Part shown: positions 50,413 to 62,400 of the stretch, one piece after another
Numbering within the stretch: position 1 is the stretch's first letter
How the letters are laid out: the number at the start of each line of letters is the position of its first letter
NCBI GenBank assembly: GCA_016879935.1
Contig: JAACJQ010000205.1
Location: forward strand, 24,919 to 88,918
Origin: Archangiaceae bacterium
GTDB lineage: Bacteria > Myxococcota > Myxococcia > Myxococcales > Myxococcaceae
Direction of reading: 5' to 3'
Length of the DNA stretch: 64,000 bases
Translations under genes and position numbers: made by a program
Notes under the pieces: generated by a model
The model's input: the letters and a program-made list of their open reading frames with translations, nothing else
Database searches by the model: none
What the model was told of the DNA's origin: nothing

Positions 50413-52460
50413 TTCACCTCCGAGCCGGGCGCGACGTCTCCCGGGTCGAGCAGGATGAGATCCTTCCCGCCCTTCCCTGCCGTGAGGATCATGCCGCGCG
50501 ACTCGATGCCCTTGAGCGGCCGGGGCTTCAGGTTCGCGACCACCACCACGTTGCGGCCGATGACGGCCTCGGGCGCGTACGCCTCGGCGATGCCCGAGAC
50601 GATGGTGCGCGGCGTGCCTTCACCGAGATCGACCGACAGCTTGAGCAGCTTGTCGGCCTTCGGCACCTTCTCGCACGCGAGCACCTTGCCCGCCTTGAAC
50701 GCCACCTTCACGAAGTCGCCGAACTCGATCTCGGCCGGCGGCGCGGCGTCGACCTTCTTCGGCTCCTCCTTCTGCTTCGGCTTCTTCTCTTCAGGCGGCG
50801 GCGCGTTGACGATCAGCTTCTCGACCGTCTCGGCCTCGAGGCGGTTGATGAGCGGAGACGGGTCTCCGATCTTCACGCTTCGATCGAGCAGCGGGTACGT
50901 CGCGGTGCTGGCCTGCGCGAGGCTCAACGAGGCGCGGCCCAGCTGCTTCGCCAGCTTCTGGGTGAGCTCGGGAACGATGGGCTCCAGCAGGGCGGTCAGC
51001 AGGAAGACGATCTCAGCCGCCTCCGACAACGACTGATGCGCGGCTTCACGCGTCTCGGGAACCTTGAGCTTCTTCCACGGCTCGGCGGCCGCGAGGAACT
51101 GGTTGGCCGAGTAGCCGATCTCGAGTACCTGCTTCACCGCCGCACGCGACTCGAAGGTCGTGAACGCGTCGATGATGCCCTTCACCTTCGCCAGCGCGCC
51201 CTCGACCAGGGGGCGACCCAGCTCCGGCTTCGCAGGCGCGAGCTGCCCACCGAACTCCTTCGCGAGCAGCGTCAGCGCGCGGTTCGCGAGGTTGCCCAGG
51301 TTGTTCACCAGCTCGGCGTTCGTGCGCTCGCGGAACTCCTTCAGCGAGAGATCGATGTCCTCCGGGCCGTTGCCGAGCAGCGACGCGTAATAGAAGCGCA
51401 GGTAGTTCGGGTCGAGCACGTCGAGGTACGGCCTCGCGTTGATGAAGGTGCCGCGCGACTTCGACATTTTTTCGCCGTTCACCGTGAGGTGACCGTGAAT
51501 GTGCACGTGCGCGGGGCGCTTCAGCTTCGCGACCTTCAGCACCGCCGGCCAGAAGAGGCAGTGGAAGTAGACGATGTCCTTCCCGATGGTGTGAACGATC
51601 TTCGCGTCGGCGTTCTCGTCCCAGTAGTCGAGCGCGCTCTTCGCTTTGCCCGTCTTCTTCGCCCACTGCTCGGTCGCCGCGATGTAGCCGATGGGCGCAT
51701 CGAGCCAGACGTAGAAGAACTGGTTCGTCTCGCCGGGAATCGGGAAGCCGAAGTACGGCCCGTCACGCGTGATGTCCCAGTCGGCGAGGCCCTTCTCGAA
51801 GAACTGCCCGAGCTGCGCCGCTGGGCCGGGGTTCATGAAGGCGGGGTCGGCGATCGTCTGCTTGAGGAACTCGCCGTGCTTCGAGAGCAGGAACACCGAG
51901 TGCGCCGACTTGCGCCACTCGAGCGCCTCTCCCGACAGCGCGCTGCGGGCGTTGATCAGCTCGCGCGGGGAGTACGTGGCGTTGCAGACCTCGCACGCGT
52001 CTCCGTACTGATCGGGCGACTTGCAGTTGGGGCAGGTGCCGCGAATGAACCGGTCTGACAACCAGCGCCCGGCCTTCGCGTCGTATGGCTGCTCGACGTC
52101 TTTCTTGCCGATCGACCCGCCCTCTTTCGCGCGGCCGTAGATCAGGTTCGCGTAGTGCTGGTTCTCGGGGCTGTTCGTCGACGCGTAGTGATCGTGGCTG
52201 ATCTGAAAATCGCGGAAGACCGCGGTGTGCTCGTCGAACCACTGGGCGATGAACTGCTCGGGTGAGAGGCCCTGCTTGAGCGCGTTGAGCTCGATGGGCG
52301 CGCCGTGTTGATCGTCGGCGCAGAGGAAGATCACGTTCTGGCCGAGGCTGCGCAGCGCACGAACGTAGATGTCGGTCTGAATGTGCTCGACGAGGTGGCC
52401 GAGGTGAATCGGACCGTTCGCGTAGGGCAACGCGCAGGTGACGAGGGTTTTCTGGGTCAT
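50409..52460 (-). CDS. metG: methionyl-tRNA synthetase with C-terminal tRNA-binding domain
   Basis: 683 residues from the ATG at 52460 (MTQKTLVTCALPYANGP); the open frame upstream belongs to holA antiframe. Class I synthetase: HIGH-like IHLGH, KMSKS in GEKMSKSRGTF, and a zinc knuckle CPNC...CEVC. An anticodon-binding helical domain and a linker rich in Lys/Glu (EEKKPKQKEEPKK) lead to an EMAP/Trbp111-like domain (about 580-683, FGDFVKVAFKAGKVLACEKV). It charges tRNA-Met. holA ends 2 nt upstream and a HEAT gene overlaps downstream. Confidence 0.97.
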   Translation of the reverse strand: MTQKTLVTCALPYANGPIHLGHLVEHIQTDIYVRALRSLGQNVIFLCADDQHGAPIELNALKQGLSPEQFIAQWFDEHTAVFRDFQISHDHYASTNSPENQHYANLIYGRAKEGGSIGKKDVEQPYDAKAGRWLSDRFIRGTCPNCKSPDQYGDACEVCNATYSPRELINARSALSGEALEWRKSAHSVFLLSKHGEFLKQTIADPAFMNPGPAAQLGQFFEKGLADWDITRDGPYFGFPIPGETNQFFYVWLDAPIGYIAATEQWAKKTGKAKSALDYWDENADAKIVHTIGKDIVYFHCLFWPAVLKVAKLKRPAHVHIHGHLTVNGEKMSKSRGTFINARPYLDVLDPNYLRFYYASLLGNGPEDIDLSLKEFRERTNAELVNNLGNLANRALTLLAKEFGGQLAPAKPELGRPLVEGALAKVKGIIDAFTTFESRAAVKQVLEIGYSANQFLAAAEPWKKLKVPETREAAHQSLSEAAEIVFLLTALLEPIVPELTQKLAKQLGRASLSLAQASTATYPLLDRSVKIGDPSPLINRLEAETVEKLIVNAPPPEEKKPKQKEEPKKVDAAPPAEIEFGDFVKVAFKAGKVLACEKVPKADKLLKLSVDLGEGTPRTIVSGIAEAYAPEAVIGRNVVVVANLKPRPLKGIESRGMILTAGKGGKDLILLDPGDVAPGSEVK

Positions 52461-52462
52461 GA

Positions 52463-53839
52463 CTAGCGCTCCTGCTCTCGGCGAATGACGTGCATCTGGG
52501 AGTCCCACGCAGCCGCCTTGCCGCAGAGGGTCCAGAAGAGGCGTTCGAGCACGAGGTTGCCGTCGCCGGGTTTGGAACCGCCAAGCTTCAGCGCGAGGTC
52601 GGCCTCGGCACAGGCGACGAGCGCGCGGAGCAGGTCCTGACGGCCCCACTGCGCGGCCGCCTGCATGCCCATGAAGGCCGCGTACGGGTGCGGCACCTTC
52701 GTCTTCGCGGCCTTCGCGTCGGCTTCGATCTTCGGAAACAGGCGCGCCTGAAAGTCGTTGTAGTTGCGCGGCGGCTTGCCACCCGAGAGCTGCATCATGT
52801 TCTCGAAGGCGGCGACGAGCTTGCGAATGATGCTCGTCACGGCGCCGTGAATCGCGAGTGGCGCAGAGCCGTGGGCGAGCGCCTCGTCGAGGTACTTGTT
52901 GGCGGCCTCGAGGTTGCGTTTCTGAATCGCGTCGGAGAGCTCGAGCCACTCCTCTTCGCGCGCGTGGCCGACGAGCAGCTCGACGTCTTTCTGCGTGATG
53001 GTCGGGTTCGACGAGTGCAGCGCGAGCTTCTCGAGTTCACTGGCGAGCAGGCGGAAGTTGCCGCCCACGCGATCCTTCAGCGAGTCCATCGCGCCGGGGC
53101 CGAGCTTCTTCTTGTGCGGCGCGAGCGTCTCGTTGACGAACTCGGTGAGGTCGAGCTTCGCGAGGCTCGAGACGACCTTGAACTCGAGCAGCGTGCCGTG
53201 ATCCTTCACGAGCTTGACGAAGGCGCCCTTCGACTCGAGCTCGGTGGCGGCGATGACGAGCACCTGGCCCTTTGCGGGCTTCTTGCCGAGCCAGTCGTTG
53301 AGCACCGTGTCGTCGCTCGAGGGAGCGGTGACGTTCTCGGCGACGCAGAAGGCCTGCACGTCTTTGAGGAACTGCACGTCGACGTCGGCGAGCACCACGC
53401 CGAGCTCGCGCTCCCAGTCCTCGGGCTTCGGCGTGCCGGACGCAGACGGATCGAGATCGCCCACGCCCCACCCTGCGCGCGCGGCGATGGACAACACGCG
53501 TCGGGCCGCTTCCTTCTTGCGGTTCGCCTTCCACGCTTCACGGGCGCGGCCGAGCGCGTCGGCGCGGCCCTTCTTCGGCGCGAGGAACTCGGGGTCACGC
53601 AGCAGCACGACCTTGCGGCCACCGAACATGGGAAAGGTAGCGATCTCAGCGGCGATCTCTCGCGGTGCGGCCGCGTCGAGGGTCACGCAGTTGAGGTCGC
53701 CCGCTCCACCGGGAACGAGCTTGAGGAGCAGGCGCTCGGCGGCTTTGCGAACGAGAAACTCCTCGCCCACCAGCAGGTAGACGGGAGACTCGTTTCCAGC
53801 GTCGAGATCGTTCAGCGCGTCTTCGAGTTCGTCGCTCAC
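52463..53839 (-). CDS. holA: DNA polymerase III delta subunit HolA
   Basis: 458 residues, longer than the usual 330-350. The N-terminal AAA-like domain opens PVYLLVGEEFLVRKAAERLL, with FPMFGGRKVVLLRDPEFLAP. The C-terminal clamp-loader region is GGNFRLLASELEKLALHS and later helices. About 70-100 extra residues sit between positions 90 and 165 (basic, then acidic), interrupting the first domain. Delta opens the sliding clamp during its loading. It is the first gene of the holA-metG-HEAT-tatD run. Confidence 0.87.
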   Translation of the reverse strand: MSDELEDALNDLDAGNESPVYLLVGEEFLVRKAAERLLLKLVPGGAGDLNCVTLDAAAPREIAAEIATFPMFGGRKVVLLRDPEFLAPKKGRADALGRAREAWKANRKKEAARRVLSIAARAGWGVGDLDPSASGTPKPEDWERELGVVLADVDVQFLKDVQAFCVAENVTAPSSDDTVLNDWLGKKPAKGQVLVIAATELESKGAFVKLVKDHGTLLEFKVVSSLAKLDLTEFVNETLAPHKKKLGPGAMDSLKDRVGGNFRLLASELEKLALHSSNPTITQKDVELLVGHAREEEWLELSDAIQKRNLEAANKYLDEALAHGSAPLAIHGAVTSIIRKLVAAFENMMQLSGGKPPRNYNDFQARLFPKIEADAKAAKTKVPHPYAAFMGMQAAAQWGRQDLLRALVACAEADLALKLGGSKPGDGNLVLERLFWTLCGKAAAWDSQMHVIRREQER

Positions 53840-53965
53840 GGCGCGCCGTTCTTCTCATGGAGCGTGGCCGATGTCTTCGCTTCACGACGCCCCAAAAGGC
53901 GAGCCCCGCGTCGTCACCGCTTGACGACCCTTCCTCGGCACCAACCTTGCTGTTCACGCCTTCCC

Positions 53966-54565
53966 ATGACGATCTCGAGAGCTGTCGCGGCGTTGGCGAT
54001 CGGCAGTCTGTGCTCCTGCGGCGTGCATGTCGTGACCGAGCCGTCGAACTTCCCCGACTCGGGCGTTCGCTGTGACATCGATGGCGGGTCGGGCACGGGC
54101 TCGCTGGCGGGCGAAGGCGCGTTCGTCGTGCGCTCGGCGTTCCAGCACTTCCAGTCGACCATCGACAACGACTCGGGCGTCGTTCAATCGAGATCGATCA
54201 GCATCTCGTTGCGCAGTGAGGCGCTCGGCTGCGGAGCAAAGCCGCAGCAACTCCCGATCGTGGGGCTGTCGCTCTTCGACCCTTCAGGCGTGTACGGACC
54301 AGGTGACTACGTCGCGGGCTCACAGACGCTCGGCGGCTTCTGTCCCTGTGTGACGGGCGCTGATGGTGGGCGTGGAGCGATCGTCGCCATCGCCAACGAG
54401 GATGGAGGCACGCGCTTCGCGACGAGCGGCGTGGTGCGATTGACGGCACTCCAGGCGTGTTCGCTCGCGGGAACGTTCGACGTCGGCTTCGAGAACCCCG
54501 ACGCTGGCCTCGTCGACGCCGGCCGGCTCACGGGCACCTTCGCGCCCACGTACTGCCCCGAGTAG
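53966..54565 (+). CDS. hypothetical lipoprotein
   Basis: 199 residues from the ATG at 53966; the longer open frame upstream is antisense to holA. Signal and lipobox are VAALAIGSLCSCG. The mature part is beta-rich and Gly-rich (YGPGDYVAGSQTLGGFCPC, SLAGTFDVGFENPDAGLVDA) with several Cys. No family is recognised; the layout is like many small myxobacterial surface lipoproteins. It stands alone between minus-strand genes, its stop touching the convergent gene's stop. Confidence 0.65.
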   Translation: MTISRAVAALAIGSLCSCGVHVVTEPSNFPDSGVRCDIDGGSGTGSLAGEGAFVVRSAFQHFQSTIDNDSGVVQSRSISISLRSEALGCGAKPQQLPIVGLSLFDPSGVYGPGDYVAGSQTLGGFCPCVTGADGGRGAIVAIANEDGGTRFATSGVVRLTALQACSLAGTFDVGFENPDAGLVDAGRLTGTFAPTYCPE

Positions 54566-54985
54566 TCACTCGACCGGGTGCGCCCTTCGCCGAAACTGTG
54601 CGGGCACCTCGTCGAGCTTCTTCGCCATGCGCACGAGGCCGTCGTCGTCTTCGTAGATCCACGCGGTGGTCTTCGACGCTTTCACGCCGGGAACCCGCCA
54701 CGGCAGCACGTCGGCGAGCCCCGCGGGAATCACGCCAGCCGAGACACCGGCCGCGCTCATGATGCCGAGCACGAAGCGTGAGAGCCGCTGACCGAAGCGT
54801 TTGCCCATCAGCGCCTCGACGAGCCACGTCTCGACCATCACGACACCGACGATCAGCAACGGCGCGCCGACGCAGAGCCAGCCCAGACGCCCTTGAAGGT
54901 CCAGCGACTCCATCACCAGCGCGAGCACCACCACGCCGAAGAAGGCGGTGAAGAACGCGCTCGCCAGGCAGAGAAGGCGGAACAC
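54566..54985 (-). CDS. hypothetical membrane protein
   Basis: 139 residues from a GTG. Two N-terminal membrane segments (LASAFFTAFFGVVVLALVM and LGWLCVGAPLLIVGVVMVE) and a third weaker one (LGIMSAAGVSAGVIPAGL) precede a cytoplasmic-type tail of about 40 residues. No family recognised. It lies 52 nt downstream of asnS on the same strand and may be co-transcribed. Confidence 0.6.
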   Translation of the reverse strand: MFRLLCLASAFFTAFFGVVVLALVMESLDLQGRLGWLCVGAPLLIVGVVMVETWLVEALMGKRFGQRLSRFVLGIMSAAGVSAGVIPAGLADVLPWRVPGVKASKTTAWIYEDDDGLVRMAKKLDEVPAQFRRRAHPVE

Positions 54986-55037
54986 CTGCGAGAGAACAGA
55001 ACCGACCGTCAGTCCTCCCGCAAGTTCACGACCTCAC

Positions 55038-56438
<1,401 letters not shown>

Positions 56439-56490
56439 GGTGCGCGGGAGTTACCGTCGCCCGCCCTGCATCACAAGCGCGACGACGACT

Positions 56491-57288
56491 TCACCAGGTG
56501 CGCAGCGCGTTCGGCGGAAAGGTCCACTCGGGCGTGACGTACGGCGCGTCGCTCGCGGGGGCGGGAAACCAGACGTCTCCGTCAGCCTGTTTGAGCACGT
56601 GAAGGTTCTGCGCCGGCATGTAGCTCTGGCCGAGCATCACGCGGGTCGCGTCGCCCTTCTTCGCCACGTCGAGCACGATCACGGCGTGACCGGGGAAGCC
56701 GCCTTTGATGACGACGTCTCCGGGAGTGACTTCAGCAAGGGGGCGCGGCTTGAGCTGCTTCTCGAGCGAGCTCGTACCGGCCCAGACGAAGACGGTGTCG
56801 AGGTACTGGCGGAAGCTCGCGCGGCTGTCGTCGGCCTTCGCGGTCGCACTCCACACCAGCGCGTTGCCTTTCGCCTTCGGCCGCTCCCCCGCTGCCCAGC
56901 GCTTGAACGAGATCGGAGCGCCCTTGCCCGTGTCGTTGAAGCTCACCTCTTTCGCCCTGCCACTGCCGTACAGCCATTCGGCGCGCAGCCGCATGACGCC
57001 GTCAGCGCACTGCTGCAGGTCTTTCGTACCGACGTCGATGTAGATGACGGCGGCATGAACGGTCTGCGGACGCTTCAGCGAACCGTCGTGCAGGAAGACC
57101 GGCGACCCATCGGGCTTGAGCGGGAGACCACGCAGCCAGGCGCCGAAGCTGCCCGCCTCCGCCTCGACGCGCGTGAAGCCCTCGGGTGGAGCGAATCGTT
57201 GTTCGATCGTCACGCCGCCATCGACGCCCCACGCGTAAGGCGTCGCAGCCACCACCACCGAGAGCAGTGCTTCAAAGCCCATACGCAC
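56491..57288 (-). CDS. DUF4846 family protein, probably secreted
   Basis: 265 residues. The N-terminus (MGFEALLSVVVAATPYAWG) is a signal or anchor. DUF4846 marks are the start RFAPPEGFTRVEAEAGSFG with WLRGLPLKP, QCADGVMRLRAEWLYG, and the end LGQSYMPAQNLHVLK with DVWFPA. GDVVIKGGFPGHAVIVLDVA contains a His that may be functional. Biochemical role unknown. Its start overlaps the stop of the transpeptidase-SpoIID gene by 17 nt, tying it to a cell-wall operon. Confidence 0.85.
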   Translation of the reverse strand: MRMGFEALLSVVVAATPYAWGVDGGVTIEQRFAPPEGFTRVEAEAGSFGAWLRGLPLKPDGSPVFLHDGSLKRPQTVHAAVIYIDVGTKDLQQCADGVMRLRAEWLYGSGRAKEVSFNDTGKGAPISFKRWAAGERPKAKGNALVWSATAKADDSRASFRQYLDTVFVWAGTSSLEKQLKPRPLAEVTPGDVVIKGGFPGHAVIVLDVAKKGDATRVMLGQSYMPAQNLHVLKQADGDVWFPAPASDAPYVTPEWTFPPNALRTW

Positions 57289-59482
57289 CTTTCAGGATCG
57301 CGTCTTGATCGAGTCCGCTCTTGCGCGCGGCTTCGACGTCGAGGCCCATGCCATGGCCTTTGCCGAGACCGGTGAACTCGACGCTCGTGTTGCTCCACGT
57401 CGCGCCCGTCGGACATGAGGGCAGCTTGAGCGGACCGCGCAATTCCTCACACATCGACTCTTCGATGTCTTCGTACGGCGCGCCTTCGTCGGTGATCGTT
57501 CGAACGACCCGCAGCAGCCCACCGCGCGACTCGAGCCGCGTCACCACCGAGAGCGAGACGCCGAGCACCTTCTCCACGTCTTTCCGCGGGCGCGTCATCG
57601 TCCACGGCTCGTCACCGCCGCGCGAGAACGGCAACCAGCCCTGCTTCTTGATCGGCTCGCGGAGGAGCGTCGTGGCGTCGGTCTCACTGGGTCGCGAGGT
57701 GCTCTGAAAGACCTGACAGTGGGTGGTGTCGCAGATGGGGCGTGAGCCGTGACGCTCGCGGCTGTCGACGTTGTGGGAGATCACGCGAGCGAGCGCGGCG
57801 CGGGGTTCTCCGAGAATCGACGCGTCTTCACTCGCGAGTACGCCGGTCACGTAGAGCAGCCGCGTCGTGCGGAAGATCGCTTCGCTGCCTGTGCGGGCGC
57901 GGCGCTCCTTCTCGGTGACCGTCATGCCCTTCGGCGGCACGTAGGGAGCAGGCATGTCGCGGCGGAAGACTCCAGCGTACGGCCTGCCTTCGGTCGTCTT
58001 CGGTATGCGCACGTCGAAGGGCGCCGTGAGGCAGACGAGCTTTCCCTTCGTGAGCACGTCGGCGAGGCGGCTCCATTCGTTCGTGAGCACCACCGGTCCG
58101 TTCTCTGACAAGGCGAAGCCGGCGCGATCGCAGCGCACGTCGATCTGACTCGGCGTCAGCAGCGAGAAGACCTGCACCTCGACGCTGTCACGTGCGGGCA
58201 GCTTCTTCGCGCGGTCGACCAACTGCAAAAACTCGGCAGGGACCTGTCGTGGCGCGCGCCCGGGAACGACCTGCACGATCACGAAGTCGTCCATCACGCC
58301 GACGAGCCAACCCGCGAGTGGCCGCGAGGCACCATCACGAACGGTTCCGGTCTTCGTGCCCAGCAGAGACAGCCGATCAGACTCGGGCAACTTCGCGAGC
58401 GTGCCTTCCTTGCCGTTGCGGCGCATGACCGCGATGAGATCGGGCCGCGCCTCAGCGAGCAGGCGATAGGCAGCCGCGAGACTCAGCGGAGACAGCGCCA
58501 GTGTGGAGCGAAGACCAATCGCCTCGCTCATGTGCTCGGGCAGGCGTGACATGCCGAGCGAGAGGAAGACCGGGCCCCACGCGCCGAACTGCTCCACGCC
58601 GGGGCTCTGCTCGGCCCAGTCGAGGAAGTAGCCGTTGCACGAGAGCAGCACCGCCTCGGGAGCGCGCATCGTCGCCGGCAACACGTCTCCGCAAGCCCAC
58701 TCCTGATCGCCCACGCGGGGTTTCAAGGTTGGCGTCGCCTGTGCTCCCGCCAGCAGAAACGGTTTGAGCGTCGAGCCGAACGGGCGCGCGCGCGTCACGT
58801 CTCCCGATGACGCGAGCAGCTCGCCCGAGTGGCGGCTCATGATCACGAACGCGGCATCACCAGCTTCTCGATCGAGCACCGTCAGCTCGTCGACCGACAG
58901 CGCAGTCCACTTCGTGCGGCCTTCACACTCGGCGAGGCGGCGCGCGATCACGCGGGGAATTCGGTCGTCGGGCCCGCGCGTCTCGACCAACAGGCGCGCC
59001 AGCGCCTTGCGAGCCTTCTGCGTGTCGAGGTTCGTCGACCCCTTCAGCACCTTCGCCGCGTCGGACATCGACTGGTAGTCGCCGTCACGCCAGGCCTCGA
59101 GCTCACCCGACGTCGTGATCGCGAACGCCTCGTGAAAGAGCACGTCGTCGCTCGCCACCGGGCACGCCTGCAGCAGAAACTGATGCGCCAGTTCGTGCGC
59201 GAGCCACTCCTTCTCGACGCTCGTGAAGACGCGCTCGGTCTGCTGGCGAAGGAAGACGCGGCCGAGCTCGCTGCGCCCTGCCCTCCCGGCATCGAGCTTG
59301 CTGCGCTCGATGGTGATGGGCACGCGCGGCGTCGGAGCCGGTCGTGAGGCGTGGGTCTGAAAGACGGCGTCGAGCGCTTCCCAGCTCGTCACCGCCGAGC
59401 GCTGCACCTCGAAGGCGGGCTCGAGGCCGGGCGCCACCGTGAAGCGTGGCACCGCAGCCAGAACGAAGAGCGCCGCCAGCAT
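57272..59482 (-). CDS. penicillin-binding transpeptidase-like protein fused to SpoIID domain
   Basis: 736 residues from the ATG at 59482, 2 nt after the A2M stop; the N-terminus is a signal (MLAALFVLAAVPRF). Residues 60-190 contain an H-E-x-x-H motif (H96-ELA-H100) with a later Glu in LFHEAF, like a gluzincin site. Residues 210-420 hold a penicillin-binding transpeptidase core: S237-T-L-K, S281-C-N and K377-T-G-T, all three motifs present. The C-terminus from about 560 is SpoIID/LytB-like, ending GKGHGMGLDVEAARKSG. No glycosyltransferase domain is seen. The known E. coli arrangement pairs A2M with PBP1C; here a transpeptidase-SpoIID fusion takes that place. Confidence 0.75.
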   Translation of the reverse strand: MLAALFVLAAVPRFTVAPGLEPAFEVQRSAVTSWEALDAVFQTHASRPAPTPRVPITIERSKLDAGRAGRSELGRVFLRQQTERVFTSVEKEWLAHELAHQFLLQACPVASDDVLFHEAFAITTSGELEAWRDGDYQSMSDAAKVLKGSTNLDTQKARKALARLLVETRGPDDRIPRVIARRLAECEGRTKWTALSVDELTVLDREAGDAAFVIMSRHSGELLASSGDVTRARPFGSTLKPFLLAGAQATPTLKPRVGDQEWACGDVLPATMRAPEAVLLSCNGYFLDWAEQSPGVEQFGAWGPVFLSLGMSRLPEHMSEAIGLRSTLALSPLSLAAAYRLLAEARPDLIAVMRRNGKEGTLAKLPESDRLSLLGTKTGTVRDGASRPLAGWLVGVMDDFVIVQVVPGRAPRQVPAEFLQLVDRAKKLPARDSVEVQVFSLLTPSQIDVRCDRAGFALSENGPVVLTNEWSRLADVLTKGKLVCLTAPFDVRIPKTTEGRPYAGVFRRDMPAPYVPPKGMTVTEKERRARTGSEAIFRTTRLLYVTGVLASEDASILGEPRAALARVISHNVDSRERHGSRPICDTTHCQVFQSTSRPSETDATTLLREPIKKQGWLPFSRGGDEPWTMTRPRKDVEKVLGVSLSVVTRLESRGGLLRVVRTITDEGAPYEDIEESMCEELRGPLKLPSCPTGATWSNTSVEFTGLGKGHGMGLDVEAARKSGLDQDAILKGAYGL

Positions 59483-59484
59483 CG

Positions 59485-62400
59485 TCACTTCACGATCGAG
59501 AGCTTGGCGCTCGCCGTCCGCGCCGAGACCTGGCTCGCGTACATGTCCTCGAGCGTCGCGGGCGGAGCCGTGAACGTGCCCGGGAACTGGGCGCGCAGCA
59601 CGTAGCCGACGACGCGCGGGCTGGCCGACCACCAGGCCTTCTCTTCGAAGTACCAGGTGATGCGCTCGGGCGTGAACGTGCGCTTGCGAACCGCTTCGTG
59701 CGTCAGCGGCAGGCTCAGCGGCGCGCCACGGTAGGCCTTGTCCTCCTGCAGCACCGTGAAGCCGGCGGGAATCGAGTCTTCCATCACGTAGTAGGCCGAC
59801 CGAATCGAGCGCCACTTGTCGTCGTTGCGCGCGTCGAGCGTGAGCTCCACGTAGAGATCTTCACCCTGCTTCACCGACTCGCCGTCCTTCAGCGCGATCT
59901 TCTGATCGCCGCGCAGCGCGAAGTACGAACGCGAGACCGACATGCCCTCGCCCTTCGCCTGAACGCTCTCGAGCGGAATGCGCACACGCGCCTTCCAGGT
60001 GGCGACGCCGTCGAAGGTGCCGACCTTGAGCTGGTTCGTGCTTGGTTCCACGACCGCCGAGAGCCCGAGCCCCGACGCGACGAGCTCGGCCTGCGAGCCC
60101 TCGAGCGACGGTGGCGACAGCTTCTTCATCGCCTTGATGTCGCGCTCGATGAGCCACTGGCTGTGAAGCAGCGCTGTGCTGCGCTCGAACGTCGACAGGT
60201 TGGTGTCGGCGAGCAGCTGGAGCACACGCGCGCGGGTGCGATCGACGTCGACGTCCTTCATGCTGGCCGCGTGCGCGAGGATCGCCGTGAAGCCGACGTT
60301 GCGCAGCGGGTAGCGGAAGAACGAGTCATCGGGCTTGAACACCGCGTTCGAGATGACGCCCTTGCGTGACTCGTCAGCGAGCGAGGCGATGCGATCTTTG
60401 ACGTCGGGCTCATTCGAGACGCCCGCGTGTTCGGCCGCCAGCACCGCCAACGCCAGGCCATACAGGTCCTCCGGCTTCGCGTTCTGAACGAGCAGACGAA
60501 CCTTCGCCGCCTGACGGTTGCCCTGCAGGCGAGCCAACACGTAGGTGCGCGTCGCTTCGAGGCCCGGCGGCAGATCGGCCTTGTTGTCGAGCCACGCGGC
60601 GCTTTCGGTGAGGCGTGCGTCGTTCTTGTCGAGCAGCCCCGCTTCAGCGGCGTACGCGAGGCCGTCGAGCGCGATCAGCGTCATCTCGACCGACGGCTCG
60701 TTGTAGCCGGAGAACCAGGTGAAGCCGCCGCCCTTCACCGCCATGTCGAGAATGCGGCTCGTGCCCTGTACCGAGCGGCTCTTCGCCTCCGACAGCAACG
60801 TGAGGCTGTCCTTGTCGAGCGCGTCGAGATGCTTGAGCTTCTCGAGTGTGCGGTAGAGCGCGACGTTCGGAACGGTGGTGGCGACGAGCTGTTCGACGCA
60901 GCCGTGCGGGTACACGAGCATGTCGCGCGCGTTCGAGAGCGCGAGGTCGACCATCGACGGCGCGAGCACGAGCCGGCTGGTGAGCACCTGCGCTCCCGCG
61001 GGCACCGGCAAGGTGAGCTGGCCACCACCGAACGACGAGATCGCGATGTCTTCTTCGATCGCGGCCGGCAGCACGGCGAGGTGCTTCACGTCGGAGATCG
61101 GGTCGCCGATGCCCTTCGCCTTGATGCCGAAGGTGATCTCGCCCGACTTGTCGGCCTTGAGCTCGATGGGAACGATGGCCTCGCCACCCTTCGCGAGCGT
61201 GAGCGTGTTCGTCTTCGCGTCGACCGTCGCCGCGCCCTGACCGGAGTAATCGAGCGTGACCGTGCCCTGCCCCGGTCCGTTCTGGCCCGGCGTCACGCGA
61301 ATCGAGCCCGTCGCCGTGTCTCCCTGGCGCATGAACTGGGGCAGGTTCGCGGCGACGACCAGCGCTCCACGGGTGGCGAACTCGCTCGTCGACTCACCGA
61401 AGCGGCCCGACGCATCGACGGCGACCGCGGTGATCGTCCACAGCGTCTGCATCGAGTTGAGCTTGAACGTCACCGTCGCGCGCCCATCGCGGTCGGTCAC
61501 GACCGAGGGGTTCCAATAGACCGTGTCGTCTTCCTTCTGCGGCTTCGTCGGAGGCTTCACCGCGGCGAACTGGCGCTTCGGCAACTTCGCCAGCTGCATC
61601 GCGATGCGATCGCCATAGCCGTAGCCCTGGAACTCGCTCGAGGCGAACGTCGACACGTTGTCGCGGCCGACTGGATAGAAGAAGTCGACGATGCCGGGGC
61701 GGAACTCGCTCTGGAGCGCGTAGACCGCCTTGTCGACCACGCCGACCGAGAGCTGCGCCTGAACGGGCCGGCCGAGGTGATCGGTGACGCGCATGGTGAG
61801 CGTCTGCGTGGTGAGCGGTGCGGCCTCGGAGCGCTCGGCGTTGACCTCGACCGACAACGTGCGCTCCTTCGGCACGATGCGGAAGCCGGCGATGCGCTCT
61901 TCCCAGCGGCCGGTGACCGACGGGTACGCGATGGCGGCGTAGACGGCGCTGCCGAAGCGCTTCTCGATGGGGAACTTGTAGACGACGGTCTGGCCCTTCA
62001 CCGGCACGCGCTCGGTCTTGAAGATGCCCGCGCCCGTCAGCGTGACCCACACCGAGCCTTCGTTCGCCTCTTTCACACCCCAGCCCGTGGGAAGCAGCGC
62101 GACGACCTCGGCCGTGTCGCCCGGCTCCATCACGCCGCCGAGCGCCTCGAGGGTGAGGTTCGGCACCTGCATGACGGCCTCTCCGCTGCTGCCGAGCACG
62201 AGGGTCGTCGTCGTGCCCGTCCACGCGAGGCCCTTCTTGTCCTTCAGGGTGACCTGCGCCTCGACGACGCCAGGCTTCTCGCCTTTCACCTCGATGCGCG
62301 CGACGCCGTCTTCGGCGGTCGAGAACTCGCTCTTCGACAGGTTCGTCGTGGTGCCATCGGCGCCGAGCAGCACGAACTGAACCTCGCCCTTCGTCACTCC

